A stretch of 64,000 nt of DNA, taken from NCBI GenBank assembly GCA_000775715.1, contig JRWQ01000001.1, positions 248,001 to 312,000 of the forward strand, written 5' to 3'. The DNA is from Vibrio tubiashii (GTDB lineage Bacteria > Pseudomonadota > Gammaproteobacteria > Enterobacterales > Vibrionaceae). Below, piece by piece: positions 8,224-16,426 of the stretch. Below the pieces are notes generated by a model, which was not told the DNA's origin, did no database searches, and was given only the letters and a program-made list of their open reading frames with translations. The translations under genes and the position numbers were made by a program. Numbering within the stretch: the first letter of the stretch is position 1; each line of letters begins with the position of its first letter.

Positions 8224-9723
8224 TCAAGTCAGCCCGTGATTGAGTACTCTGCGCGATTGTTCGATAACATCACTAGCGAGGATTCCGATTTTCCCGTGCT
8301 GCGTGGCGAGTTGATCTGCAGCTTCACTATGAATTAACACCCCAAACTGGGCTGCGTTACTAAGTGACATACCTTGAGCAATAAGTGCAGCAATAATGCC
8401 TGTCAATACATCACCCATTCCCCCTGTTGCCATACCTGAGTTTCCAGCCTGGCAAACATAAGTTTTGTCTCCGTCAAATATTAAGGTTCCCGCCCCTTTT
8501 AATACCACGACACCGCCATATTGATCGTGCAGTGCTTTGACTGCTTGGAATCGGTCTTGTTCAACGTCGCTAACAGAACATTGCAGCAATCGCGCTGCCT
8601 CACCCGGATGCGGTGTGATAACTCGTAGGTCATCTGTGGTTGGGTTCTGAGCTAGAAGGTTTAAGCCATCAGCATCAACGACCTTAGGTTTATCAACTTT
8701 GCTCGCGACTTGATACAAGTCTTGCGCCCACTCATCGACACCAAGCCCTGGGCCTAACGCAACAACATCCGCAAACTCTAACGCTTCAACCAAAACCGTT
8801 TTGCTTTCTTCCCAGCCTAAAGTCATCACTTCTGAGCAAGCGACCTGAAGCGGAAGCACTGAACTAGAGTGACATAAGGTACGAATCAACCCAGCGCCAC
8901 ATCTTGCTCCAGCCGCCGCACATAGGCGAATCGCTCCGGCATAACCTTGGTTACCTCCTAAACATAACAGTCGTCCATTGTGGCCCTTATGGGCTGTAGC
9001 GAGCCTCGGGGGCATCGCTAAAGAAAACCTGCCATGCTCGATAAACTGACTATTAGGCGCCACATCATGGCGAAATTCGTTTTCAACACCTAAGCCTGCA
9101 AAATGAAGCTCACCAACGACTGCACGTGCTTGCCCTGTTGCTAATCCTTGTTTTGTTCCAATAAAAGTGACCGTGTGCTGCGCGTTGACGGCTGCACCCA
9201 AAATTTTGCCGGTGTCGGAACATAAGCCCGACGGAATGTCGATTGCTACTATGGGGATGTTGATTGCATTGATATGATTAATCACAGTTTGTAGGGGGGA
9301 ACGAACTTGACCAGACAATCCAGTGCCTAACAGACCATCGACTAACAAATCCCCACTCAATTGAGTCCAATCTATATTCTGAACGGATTCAATCTTACCG
9401 CCACTTTCTAGCCACTCTTGCTTTGCTTTATCTGCATCGCCAGAAATATTGCCTTCATCTCCATACAGGTAGAGAGAAACATTTAAACCATCCGCCTTTG
9501 CAAGCTTAGCTACGACAAAGCCATCGCCGCCATTATTGCCCGTACCAACCATCACCAACACGTCCTTAGCATTGGGAAACTCTTGTCTTATCGTTTGATA
9601 AGTCGCAAGCCCGGCTCGAAGCATTAGCGTATACATTTTTACGCCAGCGCGCTTAGCGGCCTGCTGTTCGCCAAGTTTGACTTGTTGTCCGGTATAGAGC
9701 TCTAAAGGAAGTGATTGATTCAT
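8224..9723 (-). CDS. nnr: Bifunctional NAD(P)HX epimerase/dehydratase
   Basis: A 499-residue fusion protein that repairs hydrated NAD(P)H. The N-terminal YjeF_N epimerase (about residues 1-215) carries VGTGNNGGDGFVVAKLA, and its later part DIPSGLCSDTG. The C-terminal ADP-dependent dehydratase (about 225-499) has a ribokinase-like fold with GHNGRLLCLGGNQGYAGA and the catalytic GNSGMATGGMGDVLTGII. Both halves look intact. In many gamma-proteobacteria the gene lies with tsaE and amiB; here it is upstream of thrS with no such neighbours. It is separated from the PAS gene by about 74 nt on the same strand. Confidence 0.93.
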   Translation of the reverse strand: MNQSLPLELYTGQQVKLGEQQAAKRAGVKMYTLMLRAGLATYQTIRQEFPNAKDVLVMVGTGNNGGDGFVVAKLAKADGLNVSLYLYGDEGNISGDADKAKQEWLESGGKIESVQNIDWTQLSGDLLVDGLLGTGLSGQVRSPLQTVINHINAINIPIVAIDIPSGLCSDTGKILGAAVNAQHTVTFIGTKQGLATGQARAVVGELHFAGLGVENEFRHDVAPNSQFIEHGRFSLAMPPRLATAHKGHNGRLLCLGGNQGYAGAIRLCAAAGARCGAGLIRTLCHSSSVLPLQVACSEVMTLGWEESKTVLVEALEFADVVALGPGLGVDEWAQDLYQVASKVDKPKVVDADGLNLLAQNPTTDDLRVITPHPGEAARLLQCSVSDVEQDRFQAVKALHDQYGGVVVLKGAGTLIFDGDKTYVCQAGNSGMATGGMGDVLTGIIAALIAQGMSLSNAAQFGVLIHSEAADQLATQHGKIGILASDVIEQSRRVLNHGLT

Positions 9724-9797
9724 GTTACTGCAAAGCTATGGAAGATATTTACAGCATATACAACAACGCCAAGGATTTCCTTGGCGTTGATTGCAGA

Positions 9798-10235
9798 TTA
9801 ACGACTCTTCGACGCAAGAGCTTCCGCCGTTGCATCTTGTATAGAGAGGAATAGCGAGCGTATTTCCCCTGTTGGCGTGCGCATTGGGTTAAGCGTTATG
9901 TTTTGGTACATAAAGTCAGCTTGTTGGGTCACAGGACGAACATTTCGACACTTAAACAGGTACGGACGCTGTTGCCACGTGATGAAACTTCGGCAGCCTA
10001 AACCGTAAACTGGCTTGGTCTTTAGCTTAAACCAATCTTGTGGAATTTCAGGGAACAGCTCAAATAGCGATTTACCAATCGCGTCATGGGCCTGTATCCC
10101 ACTATGGTGAGTCATAAACCCGTTCCACACTTGAACATTATGATCCGTATCGAGAACCACTAGCCCCAAATCAACGTTTTGCACCATATCCACCATCCAG
10201 TGGAACTGCTCAAACTCAGCTGGAAGAGATAACAT
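9798..10235 (-). CDS. PAS-domain sensory protein
   Basis: A 145-residue single-domain PAS protein (residues about 10-135: MVQNVDLGLVVLDTDHNVQV, then SLFELFPEIP, ending in a PAC-like TPTGEIRSLFLSIQDAT). No output domain is fused. The start ATG shares one base with the stop of the REC-CheC gene at 10235, so the two are translated as a coupled pair. It probably acts as a sensing partner of that regulator or of a kinase; ligand unknown. Confidence 0.85.
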   Translation of the reverse strand: MLSLPAEFEQFHWMVDMVQNVDLGLVVLDTDHNVQVWNGFMTHHSGIQAHDAIGKSLFELFPEIPQDWFKLKTKPVYGLGCRSFITWQQRPYLFKCRNVRPVTQQADFMYQNITLNPMRTPTGEIRSLFLSIQDATAEALASKSR

Positions 10236-11239
10236 TAAAAGTCCTCCATTAGGTACGAAAGCTTGTTGTCTAGTAAAGGCAGAGACTCATCAACAAACAT
10301 AAACAGCAAGTCACAACGAATGGATGTACCATCAATGTTGTAACTGACCTCAAAAGTCATGGTTTTTTGGAAAGAGCCCGTTGTTGAGTTAATCACCGAG
10401 TCAATAGATATGTGTTGCCCTAACAACACCGGTGGGCTTTGAAAAAAGCGTACTTCCGCTTGCTTACCAAGGCCATTCAAAAAGGAACCAACGAGTATGT
10501 TAGACACATCCATTAATAGCTCAAGTTCTTCTAGCTCTTCGCTATCAACGGGCACTTTCATCAGTTTTTTGAGGTCGCTAACACTCGAATCACTCAGCAA
10601 GACTAACGCTTCACCGGCAATACCCTCTCCACTGAAACCTTGGCACACACCAGACACTTGGTCGTTGTCTGCTAAGTCACGCAGTGCCATGTGAAGTTCA
10701 CTCACTTCAAAGATATTGACGTTTGGCAGTGGCAAATGCACAAACACATCAAAGTGTCTCGCTAACGCATCGGCCGCTTGACCGATAGAGACGTTCGCCA
10801 CCTCCATATAGATGTCGCGGCGACGAAGTATCGGCAGCTCCACGGAAACTGGGGTCACAATTCGTGGTTGGCTAACCGGCTCAACAAGCTCTTTGAGGGC
10901 CGTGTTCAGCACCGCTTTATCCATCGGTTTTTGGATGAACGCTTTGGCTCCTAGCGCCATCACTCGCTCTTTGGCTTTCGGCTGAATATCCCCCGAAACC
11001 ACCACGACCGAAATATCAATACCCCGCTTGGCAATCTCTTCTAACGTGCCAAAACCATCTAACTCAGGCATGGTTAAATCTAAGAACATCAACTTGAAAG
11101 TATGCTGCTCAAGTTGTTCTAGCGCATCCAACCCATGGACAGCAAAAGTAATATCAGCATTTAGCGAAGCAGGCAGTGAGCGAGCCATTTGCTTTCTCGC
11201 CAAAGCGGAGTCATCGCATATAAGTACCGGATAAGACAT
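10235..11239 (-). CDS. Response regulator with CheC-like phosphatase domain
   Basis: A 334-residue protein. Residues 1-120 are a receiver domain with acidic DD at 9-10, phosphoacceptor D54 (LMFLDLTMPELDG) and conserved Lys in FIQKPM. Residues about 140-334 resemble CheC/CheX: MEVANVSIGQAADAL and LLMDVSNILVGSFLNGLG keep the E/D-x3-N pattern of the two CheC active sites. CheC proteins dephosphorylate CheY-P. The REC-CheC fusion implies a phosphorylation-controlled phosphatase or signal sink. The PAS gene follows with a one-base overlap. Confidence 0.85.
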   Translation of the reverse strand: MSYPVLICDDSALARKQMARSLPASLNADITFAVHGLDALEQLEQHTFKLMFLDLTMPELDGFGTLEEIAKRGIDISVVVVSGDIQPKAKERVMALGAKAFIQKPMDKAVLNTALKELVEPVSQPRIVTPVSVELPILRRRDIYMEVANVSIGQAADALARHFDVFVHLPLPNVNIFEVSELHMALRDLADNDQVSGVCQGFSGEGIAGEALVLLSDSSVSDLKKLMKVPVDSEELEELELLMDVSNILVGSFLNGLGKQAEVRFFQSPPVLLGQHISIDSVINSTTGSFQKTMTFEVSYNIDGTSIRCDLLFMFVDESLPLLDNKLSYLMEDF

Positions 11240-11633
11240 GCGTACACCTACTCCTATTATTTATAGTTTTCATAATAAGTCTAACAGAACGTTATCGCAC
11301 TAGGTACGGCAATCAATTGAAATATTGAGCAATTGACAAATTAGGGCTGCAGATCTTGCTCTATTCAATCAGCCGTACCAACTCGACAAAGCCACGATGC
11401 GACAACGTGGTAGAGGCCAAGATAGTCAATAGACAATTTACACTTGGCCCTACTTACAGTTAAAGACTATTTTCCACATAGAGCAAGCATCAATATAGTC
11501 GTTAGTGAGTCACAATACTGGGACGAGTGCACACTTACCGATGACAAATGGTCTAAACAGAGAAGGATAGGAGATAGTGCAGCATAGAGATAGATGCACT
11601 CAAAAGGGGTATCTAGATTAAGTCAGATGATGC
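11240..11633. other. Intergenic, no gene seen
   Basis: About 390 bases between the REC-CheC gene and the TetR terminator. It should hold the promoter of the REC-CheC/PAS pair at its left end. I see no convincing ORF, RNA gene or repeat; a 61-codon plus-strand frame across its right end overlaps the TetR gene and looks like a shadow. Confidence 0.5.
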
Positions 11634-11658
11634 AAAAAAGCCTTCCGAAGAAGGCTTT
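11634..11658 (-). terminator. Terminator after TetR-family gene
   Basis: Minus-strand stem AAAGCCTTC/GAAGGCTTT (11658-11650 with 11645-11637), 4-nt loop, then a T run. It lies 10 nt after the regulator stop. Confidence 0.85.
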
Positions 11659-11667
11659 AGAGCTGAG

Positions 11668-12129
11668 TTACTTAGCCATACGCATTAGCGATTTGCCAAT
11701 GAGCCATTCAAGCTCTTTAGCACTTCCACAGCCAAGCTTCTCCTCACAAACCTTGTATAAGCGTTCAATACCGTTGTGAGCGAATTCGTGGGTACTTTGC
11801 GATGTGACAATATGGTGGAAAAGTAGACGAAGAATAGCCAAGAACTCTTCATTCTCTAACGCCGCTACCCAACTGCGAGTAAACGCCTCTAAGCCATTGT
11901 CAAAATCGACGTGCCCAACAAACATTTTAAATATACGTCCATCTAGGGCTGCTGTGAAATCTGTTTTCTTCGGAAAATGGTGGCTAATTCCCGTTCTCGA
12001 TACGCCAGTCTGTTGGCTCAATGTTGTGTACGACATTTTGTCGTAACCGAGTCGCAATAATTGGTCGACCACGGCATCCATAATTTTTTGGATGGTGATT
12101 TCAGTATCTTCTTTACTACGCTTTGGCAT
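11668..12129 (-). CDS. TetR/AcrR-family transcriptional regulator
   Basis: A 153-residue protein with an N-terminal TetR helix-turn-helix: IQKIMDAVVDQLLRLGYDKM, then SYTTLSQQTGVSRTGISHHF (about residues 30-52). The C-terminal ligand/dimer domain is short (about 100 residues) compared with typical TetR proteins of 190-220 residues, but no frameshift is visible. Upstream are about 480 bases of AT-rich non-coding DNA including a 12-bp palindrome about 55 nt before the start, a candidate self-operator. Ligand and targets unknown. Confidence 0.82.
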   Translation of the reverse strand: MPKRSKEDTEITIQKIMDAVVDQLLRLGYDKMSYTTLSQQTGVSRTGISHHFPKKTDFTAALDGRIFKMFVGHVDFDNGLEAFTRSWVAALENEEFLAILRLLFHHIVTSQSTHEFAHNGIERLYKVCEEKLGCGSAKELEWLIGKSLMRMAK

Positions 12130-12613
12130 GTTTGGCTCTTCTCTTTGTATATCCGTCTAATAATGAATTACATCTTTAAGCTCTAACTATAGTTATGTTG
12201 TTTTGTGTTAGAGATGATTATAAAGCACGACACAACAATCAAACCATTCGCCTAGTCTAATTGTTCGGTTGTGCGAATTGAATTCCCACAAAATATCATC
12301 ACTGATATCTATGAATGCACGGCACGTTATATTTATAATTATATAAAAATGAAGGACCGATAATCTTACAAAATGTAGAGGCTTACAACTAATCGCCGAC
12401 TGTTCTAGCACATGATTGAGATGAATTTTCGTAATTTATAGATATATATCACATTTAAATGCGAATTATTCGCGTGAGATATATTTGTGCTTTCTCTAGC
12501 CATTCGGTTATTTCTGCTAGTTAGTGCTCAATATCTAGCACAGTAGTTTTGATAGATTACACCACCAATAATCGGTAATATAACCCTAATATTTGTAAGA
12601 GGATCAATTTGAG
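12130..12613. other. AT-rich intergenic region
   Basis: About 480 bases between the divergent TetR and YfcZ-like genes. It holds both promoters. A perfect 12-bp palindrome TAACTATAGTTA lies at 12184-12195, inside a wider CTCTAAC...GTTAGAG inverted repeat (12181-12187 with 12207-12213). No credible ORF or known RNA is seen; the 67-codon minus-strand frame here is AT-rich and lacks a ribosome-binding site. Confidence 0.5.
12184..12213. promoter_or_regulatory. Candidate operator palindrome near TetR gene
   Basis: Perfect palindrome TAACTATAGTTA nested at the left end of the inverted repeat CTCTAAC/GTTAGAG. Its position 55-84 nt upstream of the TetR-type gene suits autoregulation, but there is no second copy to support it. 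Confidence 0.3.
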
Positions 12614-12907
12614 ATGAGCACAGAACCAGAACAAGTATGCGAAGCGTGTGGCTGCGCAGGTGAAATGGGGTTTATCATTAAAGAAGGTGATGATGTTGCC
12701 GAAGTGACCATCTTCGCAGAAGGCAAAGCGCTACTAGAGGCAGAGCTCAGCAAGTATACTGAGCTAGCAAAACAAGTTTGCGCTGACGTCGAATACGAAG
12801 TATCGCCAATTAATGACGACTCTTCCGAACTTACAGCCCGCTTTAAATTCAAAGTTAGTGCTGAAAAACTAATTTTTGAGTTAAAAACCCGCTCTCTAGC
12901 ACGATAA
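12614..12907 (+). CDS. YfcZ/YiiS-family (DUF406) small protein
   Basis: A 97-residue acidic protein with an N-terminal cysteine cluster (VCEACGCAGEMGFII), the feature of the DUF406 family that includes E. coli YfcZ and YiiS. The remainder forms alternating strands and helices with no catalytic motif I recognise. Length matches the family. AGAGGA precedes the ATG at slightly long spacing. It stands alone and is followed by a strong terminator. Function unknown. Confidence 0.8.
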   Translation: MSTEPEQVCEACGCAGEMGFIIKEGDDVAEVTIFAEGKALLEAELSKYTELAKQVCADVEYEVSPINDDSSELTARFKFKVSAEKLIFELKTRSLAR

Positions 12908-12923
12908 TTCAAACATTGTTTTT

Positions 12924-12950
12924 AAAAACGGGCGATTCAGCCCGTTTTTT
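12924..12950 (+). terminator. Terminator after DUF406 gene
   Basis: ACGGGC/GCCCGT stem (12928-12933 with 12940-12945), extended by A-T pairs, loop GATTCA, and a T run. Confidence 0.88.
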
Positions 12951-13028
12951 GTTTCTCGACTTATCGATATCATTGACCAAATTCACCCTAGAATTACTAT
13001 TATACGTTCCATATCCTAGGTCATAACT

Positions 13029-13628
13029 ATGCTTCGTACTTTTGTTTTTGCTCTGATGATACTCTGCTCTATGAACACCAACGCGGTTGTTCTAGACCAA
13101 TTCCGCATTCTTAATCACTTAGATAATTACGGCAATCTCGATCTACGCAACAAACCTTACACTGAGCTGCCTAGCGGCTTAGTCATCAAAGGAAACTTAA
13201 ACATCGCAAAAACTTCTATCAAGCGCATTCCAAAAGGTGTCGATATTCAAGGCAGCCTAACAGCTACAAACTGTGCTCTCAGTAAGATAGACAAAGGGGT
13301 CAACATCAAGGGCTATGCCAATCTTTTAGGGTCGCAAATTACTCGATGGCCATCGGGTGTCAAGGTTGGTGGATACATCAACCTAACTGACACACCGGTG
13401 ACTTCACTGCCACCACGGCTTAAAGTCAAAGGCGACTTGAGTGTAATAAGAACGCCATTAGAAAGCTTACCTGAAGGAATTATTGTCGAAGGCAGTTTGT
13501 TTATTGGTGGGTCAAAAATCACCGAGTTTCCAGACACGATGACAGTCAATGGCAACATCTTTCTTGGCGGCAATCGCATCTCTAAATGGCCGACAAATCT
13601 AACCCTAGGTGGGGCAGTCGCTCCTTAA
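13029..13628 (+). CDS. Secreted LPxG-type repeat protein
   Basis: A 199-residue protein with a signal peptide (about residues 1-19, ending NTNA). From residue 35 the sequence is a tandem repeat of about 20 residues: a (L/F/W)P-(S/E/K)-G-(L/V)-x-(I/V)-(K/Q/E)-G-(N/S/D)-L core followed by a short spacer ending in a hydrophobic residue. Examples are LPSGLVIKGNLNIAKTSI, IPKGVDIQGSLTATNCAL and LPEGIIVEGSLFIGGSKI. About eight units are visible. This resembles short bacterial leucine-rich repeats that fold as a solenoid. It would be a small periplasmic or exported beta-solenoid without a fused domain. Binding partner unknown. Confidence 0.7.
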   Translation: MLRTFVFALMILCSMNTNAVVLDQFRILNHLDNYGNLDLRNKPYTELPSGLVIKGNLNIAKTSIKRIPKGVDIQGSLTATNCALSKIDKGVNIKGYANLLGSQITRWPSGVKVGGYINLTDTPVTSLPPRLKVKGDLSVIRTPLESLPEGIIVEGSLFIGGSKITEFPDTMTVNGNIFLGGNRISKWPTNLTLGGAVAP

Positions 13629-13909
13629 CCATAAACACAAAACTTGCGTTACCGTTGAAGCTTTCTCTGCTAGCCATTAGAGTAAAAATGTAACGATCAA
13701 TATCGGTATCTCGCTTGACCTCAAGTAATCATGTATAATCTAACGCTAAAATAAGCCGTAAAGTTCTGGCCTAGAAATTTCCCCTTTATCGAACTGAAAC
13801 AATCCAGCCAGCCTCGATGTTAAGGGATACATAAAAATTAGTTTAAGGTATGCAGATTGGCTACCTTTTCTCGTCTTTCATCGTGAGACGTCAAGATAGT
13901 GTACTGAGT

Positions 13910-14458
13910 ATGGAACAAGATAAATTTACCAATATTTATCGCTTGCCTACGGCTATACAGATCCGAATCGGCAAGTGGCAACAGACATTCAATGGTACTT
14001 CTGACCTGGTTATGCACCGAGCAATCGATATTCGCAATAAACAATATCGCAAGCCCGATTTCTTCCCTTCAGGTTGGAGCGTGCAGTTGTTCGACAACAA
14101 TGATATTTCCATCACCCACCATGGAAAATACATTCAGACCGCAATGCGCACAATGATAGATAGAAAAGTCTCCTATAAACGAATTTATCTGTCTAGGCTG
14201 CCTATAGAAGAGGCAGAACCGGGACTCATTGCCTTTAAACAAGAGTGGATTGCCAAGCACAACCGAGTTGCGCGCAAATACAATCAGATAAAAAAGAAAG
14301 AGTTTCTTCGATTTGCCCTTGAAGAAGTCGAAACTCTCTACCCTTCGATTCCCAAAGGCGAGTTCGATCTGACTCTGTGGAACAGGTTAGTCACCAAAGA
14401 GTTAGGCAACCCAAAGAAATTTGATAACCCTTACTTCGTCAAGAAGGCCAAGGTATAA
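13910..14458 (+). CDS. Hypothetical protein, possible DNA/RNA-interacting
   Basis: A 182-residue, basic, soluble protein without signal peptide or membrane segment. The N-terminal half looks mixed alpha/beta (MEQDKFTNIYRLPTAIQIRI), and the C-terminal half is helical and lysine/arginine-rich (NRVARKYNQIKKKEFLRFAL). I do not recognise a family. The frame also opens at an ATG at 13850, but its AAGG lies only 1 nt before that codon; neither start has a good ribosome-binding site, so the N-terminus is uncertain. A palindromic hairpin follows the stop. Confidence 0.5.
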   Translation: MEQDKFTNIYRLPTAIQIRIGKWQQTFNGTSDLVMHRAIDIRNKQYRKPDFFPSGWSVQLFDNNDISITHHGKYIQTAMRTMIDRKVSYKRIYLSRLPIEEAEPGLIAFKQEWIAKHNRVARKYNQIKKKEFLRFALEEVETLYPSIPKGEFDLTLWNRLVTKELGNPKKFDNPYFVKKAKV

Positions 14459-14465
14459 AAACGAC

Positions 14466-14489
14466 AAGGACAGGCAATTACCTGTCCTT
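14466..14489. terminator. Hairpin between convergent genes
   Basis: Perfect 9-bp stem AAGGACAGG/CCTGTCCTT with a 6-nt loop, between the stops at 14458 and 14501. It has no clean T run on either strand, so it is a weak bidirectional terminator candidate. Confidence 0.5.
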
Positions 14490-14500
14490 TACTTAACCTA

Positions 14501-15277
14501 TTAGTATTTGTCGAGGATCTCTTGGTAGCGGCTCCTCCCCGAACCATCCGTAGCTTTGAGCAAATCTAATCCTTTTTGCAGTTTATCTACGATCACCTTA
14601 TCTGTATCTCGATTCACTGCATAGTAAAGACCACCTTCCTTGACTACATAGACCTCCTCAAATAATTCTGCATCGATACCCGCTTGACGTGACCACCAAT
14701 ACGCAGCATTGTCAGAATACACTAATAGATCGATCCGTTTTTTCATTAGCTGCTCAACAAGCACTATCACATCTAAAGCTTCCTGCATCGAGTCTCTAGG
14801 AACACCGAGAGCGAGTAAACTCTGCTCTCCAATATCATCGCGGATCACTCCGATTCGATAGTTAGCCATATCTAAAGGTTGGTCGATCTTAACGTGAGCA
14901 TCTTTGCGAGCTAAGACAATAATCTTTGTATCAAGAATAGGCCCGACCCACTGAAAAAGCTTCTCACGATGTTTCGAACGGGTAGTAGAGAACAGCACGG
15001 AATTCTCTTGAGTTAAAACGGTGCGATACGAACGAGCCCAAGGTTGAAGTACCACTTGAGAACGCGCTATGGGCTCTCCAACTAAAGCACTCGCTTCAAG
15101 TAGAATATCGACCGCATAACCGGTAATGGTATCGTTATGTACATAGTTGGCAGGAGGATAGGCTTCAGTATAGAAAGAGATCTGTCTGAGATCATGTTGA
15201 TTACTTAGCACATGAGGAGAGCATAACCACATTACAAGTGCTACGAGCAGATGGTAAATAGAAATATTGGTTGCCAC
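14501..15277 (-). CDS. Periplasmic solute-binding protein, family 3 type
   Basis: A 258-residue protein with a signal peptide and an SBP_bac_3-like core: QISFYTEAYPPANYVHND (ligand-binding strand), ITGYAVDILLEAS, and a second-lobe YRIGVIRDDIGEQSLLALG. I place the start at the GTG at 15277: GGGAG lies 6 nt before it and the protein then opens directly with the signal sequence; the longer frame to 15367 would put 30 charged residues ahead of it. No permease or ATPase is adjacent, so it may be an orphan binding protein or a sensor-type protein. Ligand unknown. Confidence 0.78.
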   Translation of the reverse strand: MATNISIYHLLVALVMWLCSPHVLSNQHDLRQISFYTEAYPPANYVHNDTITGYAVDILLEASALVGEPIARSQVVLQPWARSYRTVLTQENSVLFSTTRSKHREKLFQWVGPILDTKIIVLARKDAHVKIDQPLDMANYRIGVIRDDIGEQSLLALGVPRDSMQEALDVIVLVEQLMKKRIDLLVYSDNAAYWWSRQAGIDAELFEEVYVVKEGGLYYAVNRDTDKVIVDKLQKGLDLLKATDGSGRSRYQEILDKY

Positions 15278-15412
15278 AAGCTTCTCCCTCAGAACGCCCC
15301 ATCTAGTTTTAAAGTTAGTCCACAGATGAGAAGTTCTAAAGGAGAGAGGTAAATTTAATCCTCCCATATGGGTTGAACCCAGTCCACATATGGAAGCAAA
15401 AACGACAAATAC

Positions 15413-16327
15413 CTATAAAGTATGAGAATCAGAAAGCCTACGCTTTCGCCGCATTAACAACCTCAACGTTGGCGCTTTTGCCACAAGATATACCGCCGTT
15501 GCGGCACAAATGAAACCCAAAACACCAACGCTATCAAATGACTCACCAAACATTAGCCATGCTTGAACCGCAGTAGTCGGTGGTACCAGATAAAACACCG
15601 AAGCAACACTTGATGCTGCGCCATGTTCAACCATATAAAGTAGCAGCAGTATCGCAATGCACGACAATACGACCACCAGCCAAGCCATAGTTAAAACAAA
15701 CGGCACACTCCAGTCTATTTGCATCGTTTCAAAGCTTGCTGCGTAGGGCAAGAATAACACGCCCGCAGCAAAGTATTGAACCGCCGCACTGCCCACCATA
15801 TCCACACCTTGGCAGAATTTTTTCTGGTAAAGTGTTCCAGCAGTGATGCCAACTAAAGAGATCAAGCAAAGTGATATAGCGCCCGTTTTATCTGCACCAG
15901 TTTGCCAGTCAACCTTTCCTGCTAAGACCAAGCTAATACCGATAAAGCCAAGAGCGAGTCCGAGCCATTGTGAAGCCGCAAATCTTTGACCAGTCAACGT
16001 CACTAACAACAATGCCGTTAAGATAGGTTGCAAACCGACCAGCAACGAACTCAAACCAGCAGGCATACCCAAGCTAATGGCGAAGTACGTTCCGCCTAAA
16101 TAAAAACCATGAATTAACATTCCAACGACAGCACAGTGCAGAAACACTAGCCCAGTCGGTATGCGACGTCGCAGAACGACCATCAAGACGGCAAACAAAG
16201 CAACGTTCAATGCCATGCGCAACGAAAGTAAAGTTGCCGGTTCCGCATACTGGAGTCCAAATCTTGCTCCTACAAAGCCCGACGCCCACAGCACAACGAA
16301 TACAAATGGTATAAGTCGAACAAGCAT
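15413..16327 (-). CDS. EamA/DMT-family transporter
   Basis: A 304-residue protein with ten hydrophobic helices and the duplicated EamA organisation; WASGFVGARFGLQYAEPATL is the characteristic first repeat. Such proteins export amino acids or other metabolites through the inner membrane. AGAGGA precedes the ATG by about 6 nt. It is divergent from a MocR-type regulator, separated by 99 nt containing direct repeats, so it is probably the regulator's target. The substrate cannot be read, but the PLP-linked regulator hints at an amino acid or amine. Confidence 0.85.
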   Translation of the reverse strand: MLVRLIPFVFVVLWASGFVGARFGLQYAEPATLLSLRMALNVALFAVLMVVLRRRIPTGLVFLHCAVVGMLIHGFYLGGTYFAISLGMPAGLSSLLVGLQPILTALLLVTLTGQRFAASQWLGLALGFIGISLVLAGKVDWQTGADKTGAISLCLISLVGITAGTLYQKKFCQGVDMVGSAAVQYFAAGVLFLPYAASFETMQIDWSVPFVLTMAWLVVVLSCIAILLLLYMVEHGAASSVASVFYLVPPTTAVQAWLMFGESFDSVGVLGFICAATAVYLVAKAPTLRLLMRRKRRLSDSHTL

Positions 16328-16365
16328 AAAATTTCCTCTGGATTTTCTCTCGGTATTGGGTTTAC

Positions 16366-16422
16366 TTTAATAGGTACAGAAAATGAGAACAGATACAGAG
16401 CGATTATTTTTAATGGGTACAG
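16366..16422. promoter_or_regulatory. Direct-repeat operator for the MocR-type regulator
   Basis: Two near-identical 14-mers, TTTAATAGGTACAG (16366-16379) and TTTAATGGGTACAG (16409-16422), differ at one base and are 43 bp apart, close to four helical turns. A third partial copy, GATACAG, lies between at 16392. MocR proteins such as PdxR bind direct repeats of this kind. The second copy ends 4 nt before the regulator ATG. Confidence 0.6.
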
Positions 16423-16426
16423 TTAA

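Noticed and set aside
12208..12411. 67-codon minus-strand frame in the AT-rich gap
   Set aside because: No ribosome-binding site, unusual composition and no domain; more likely chance.
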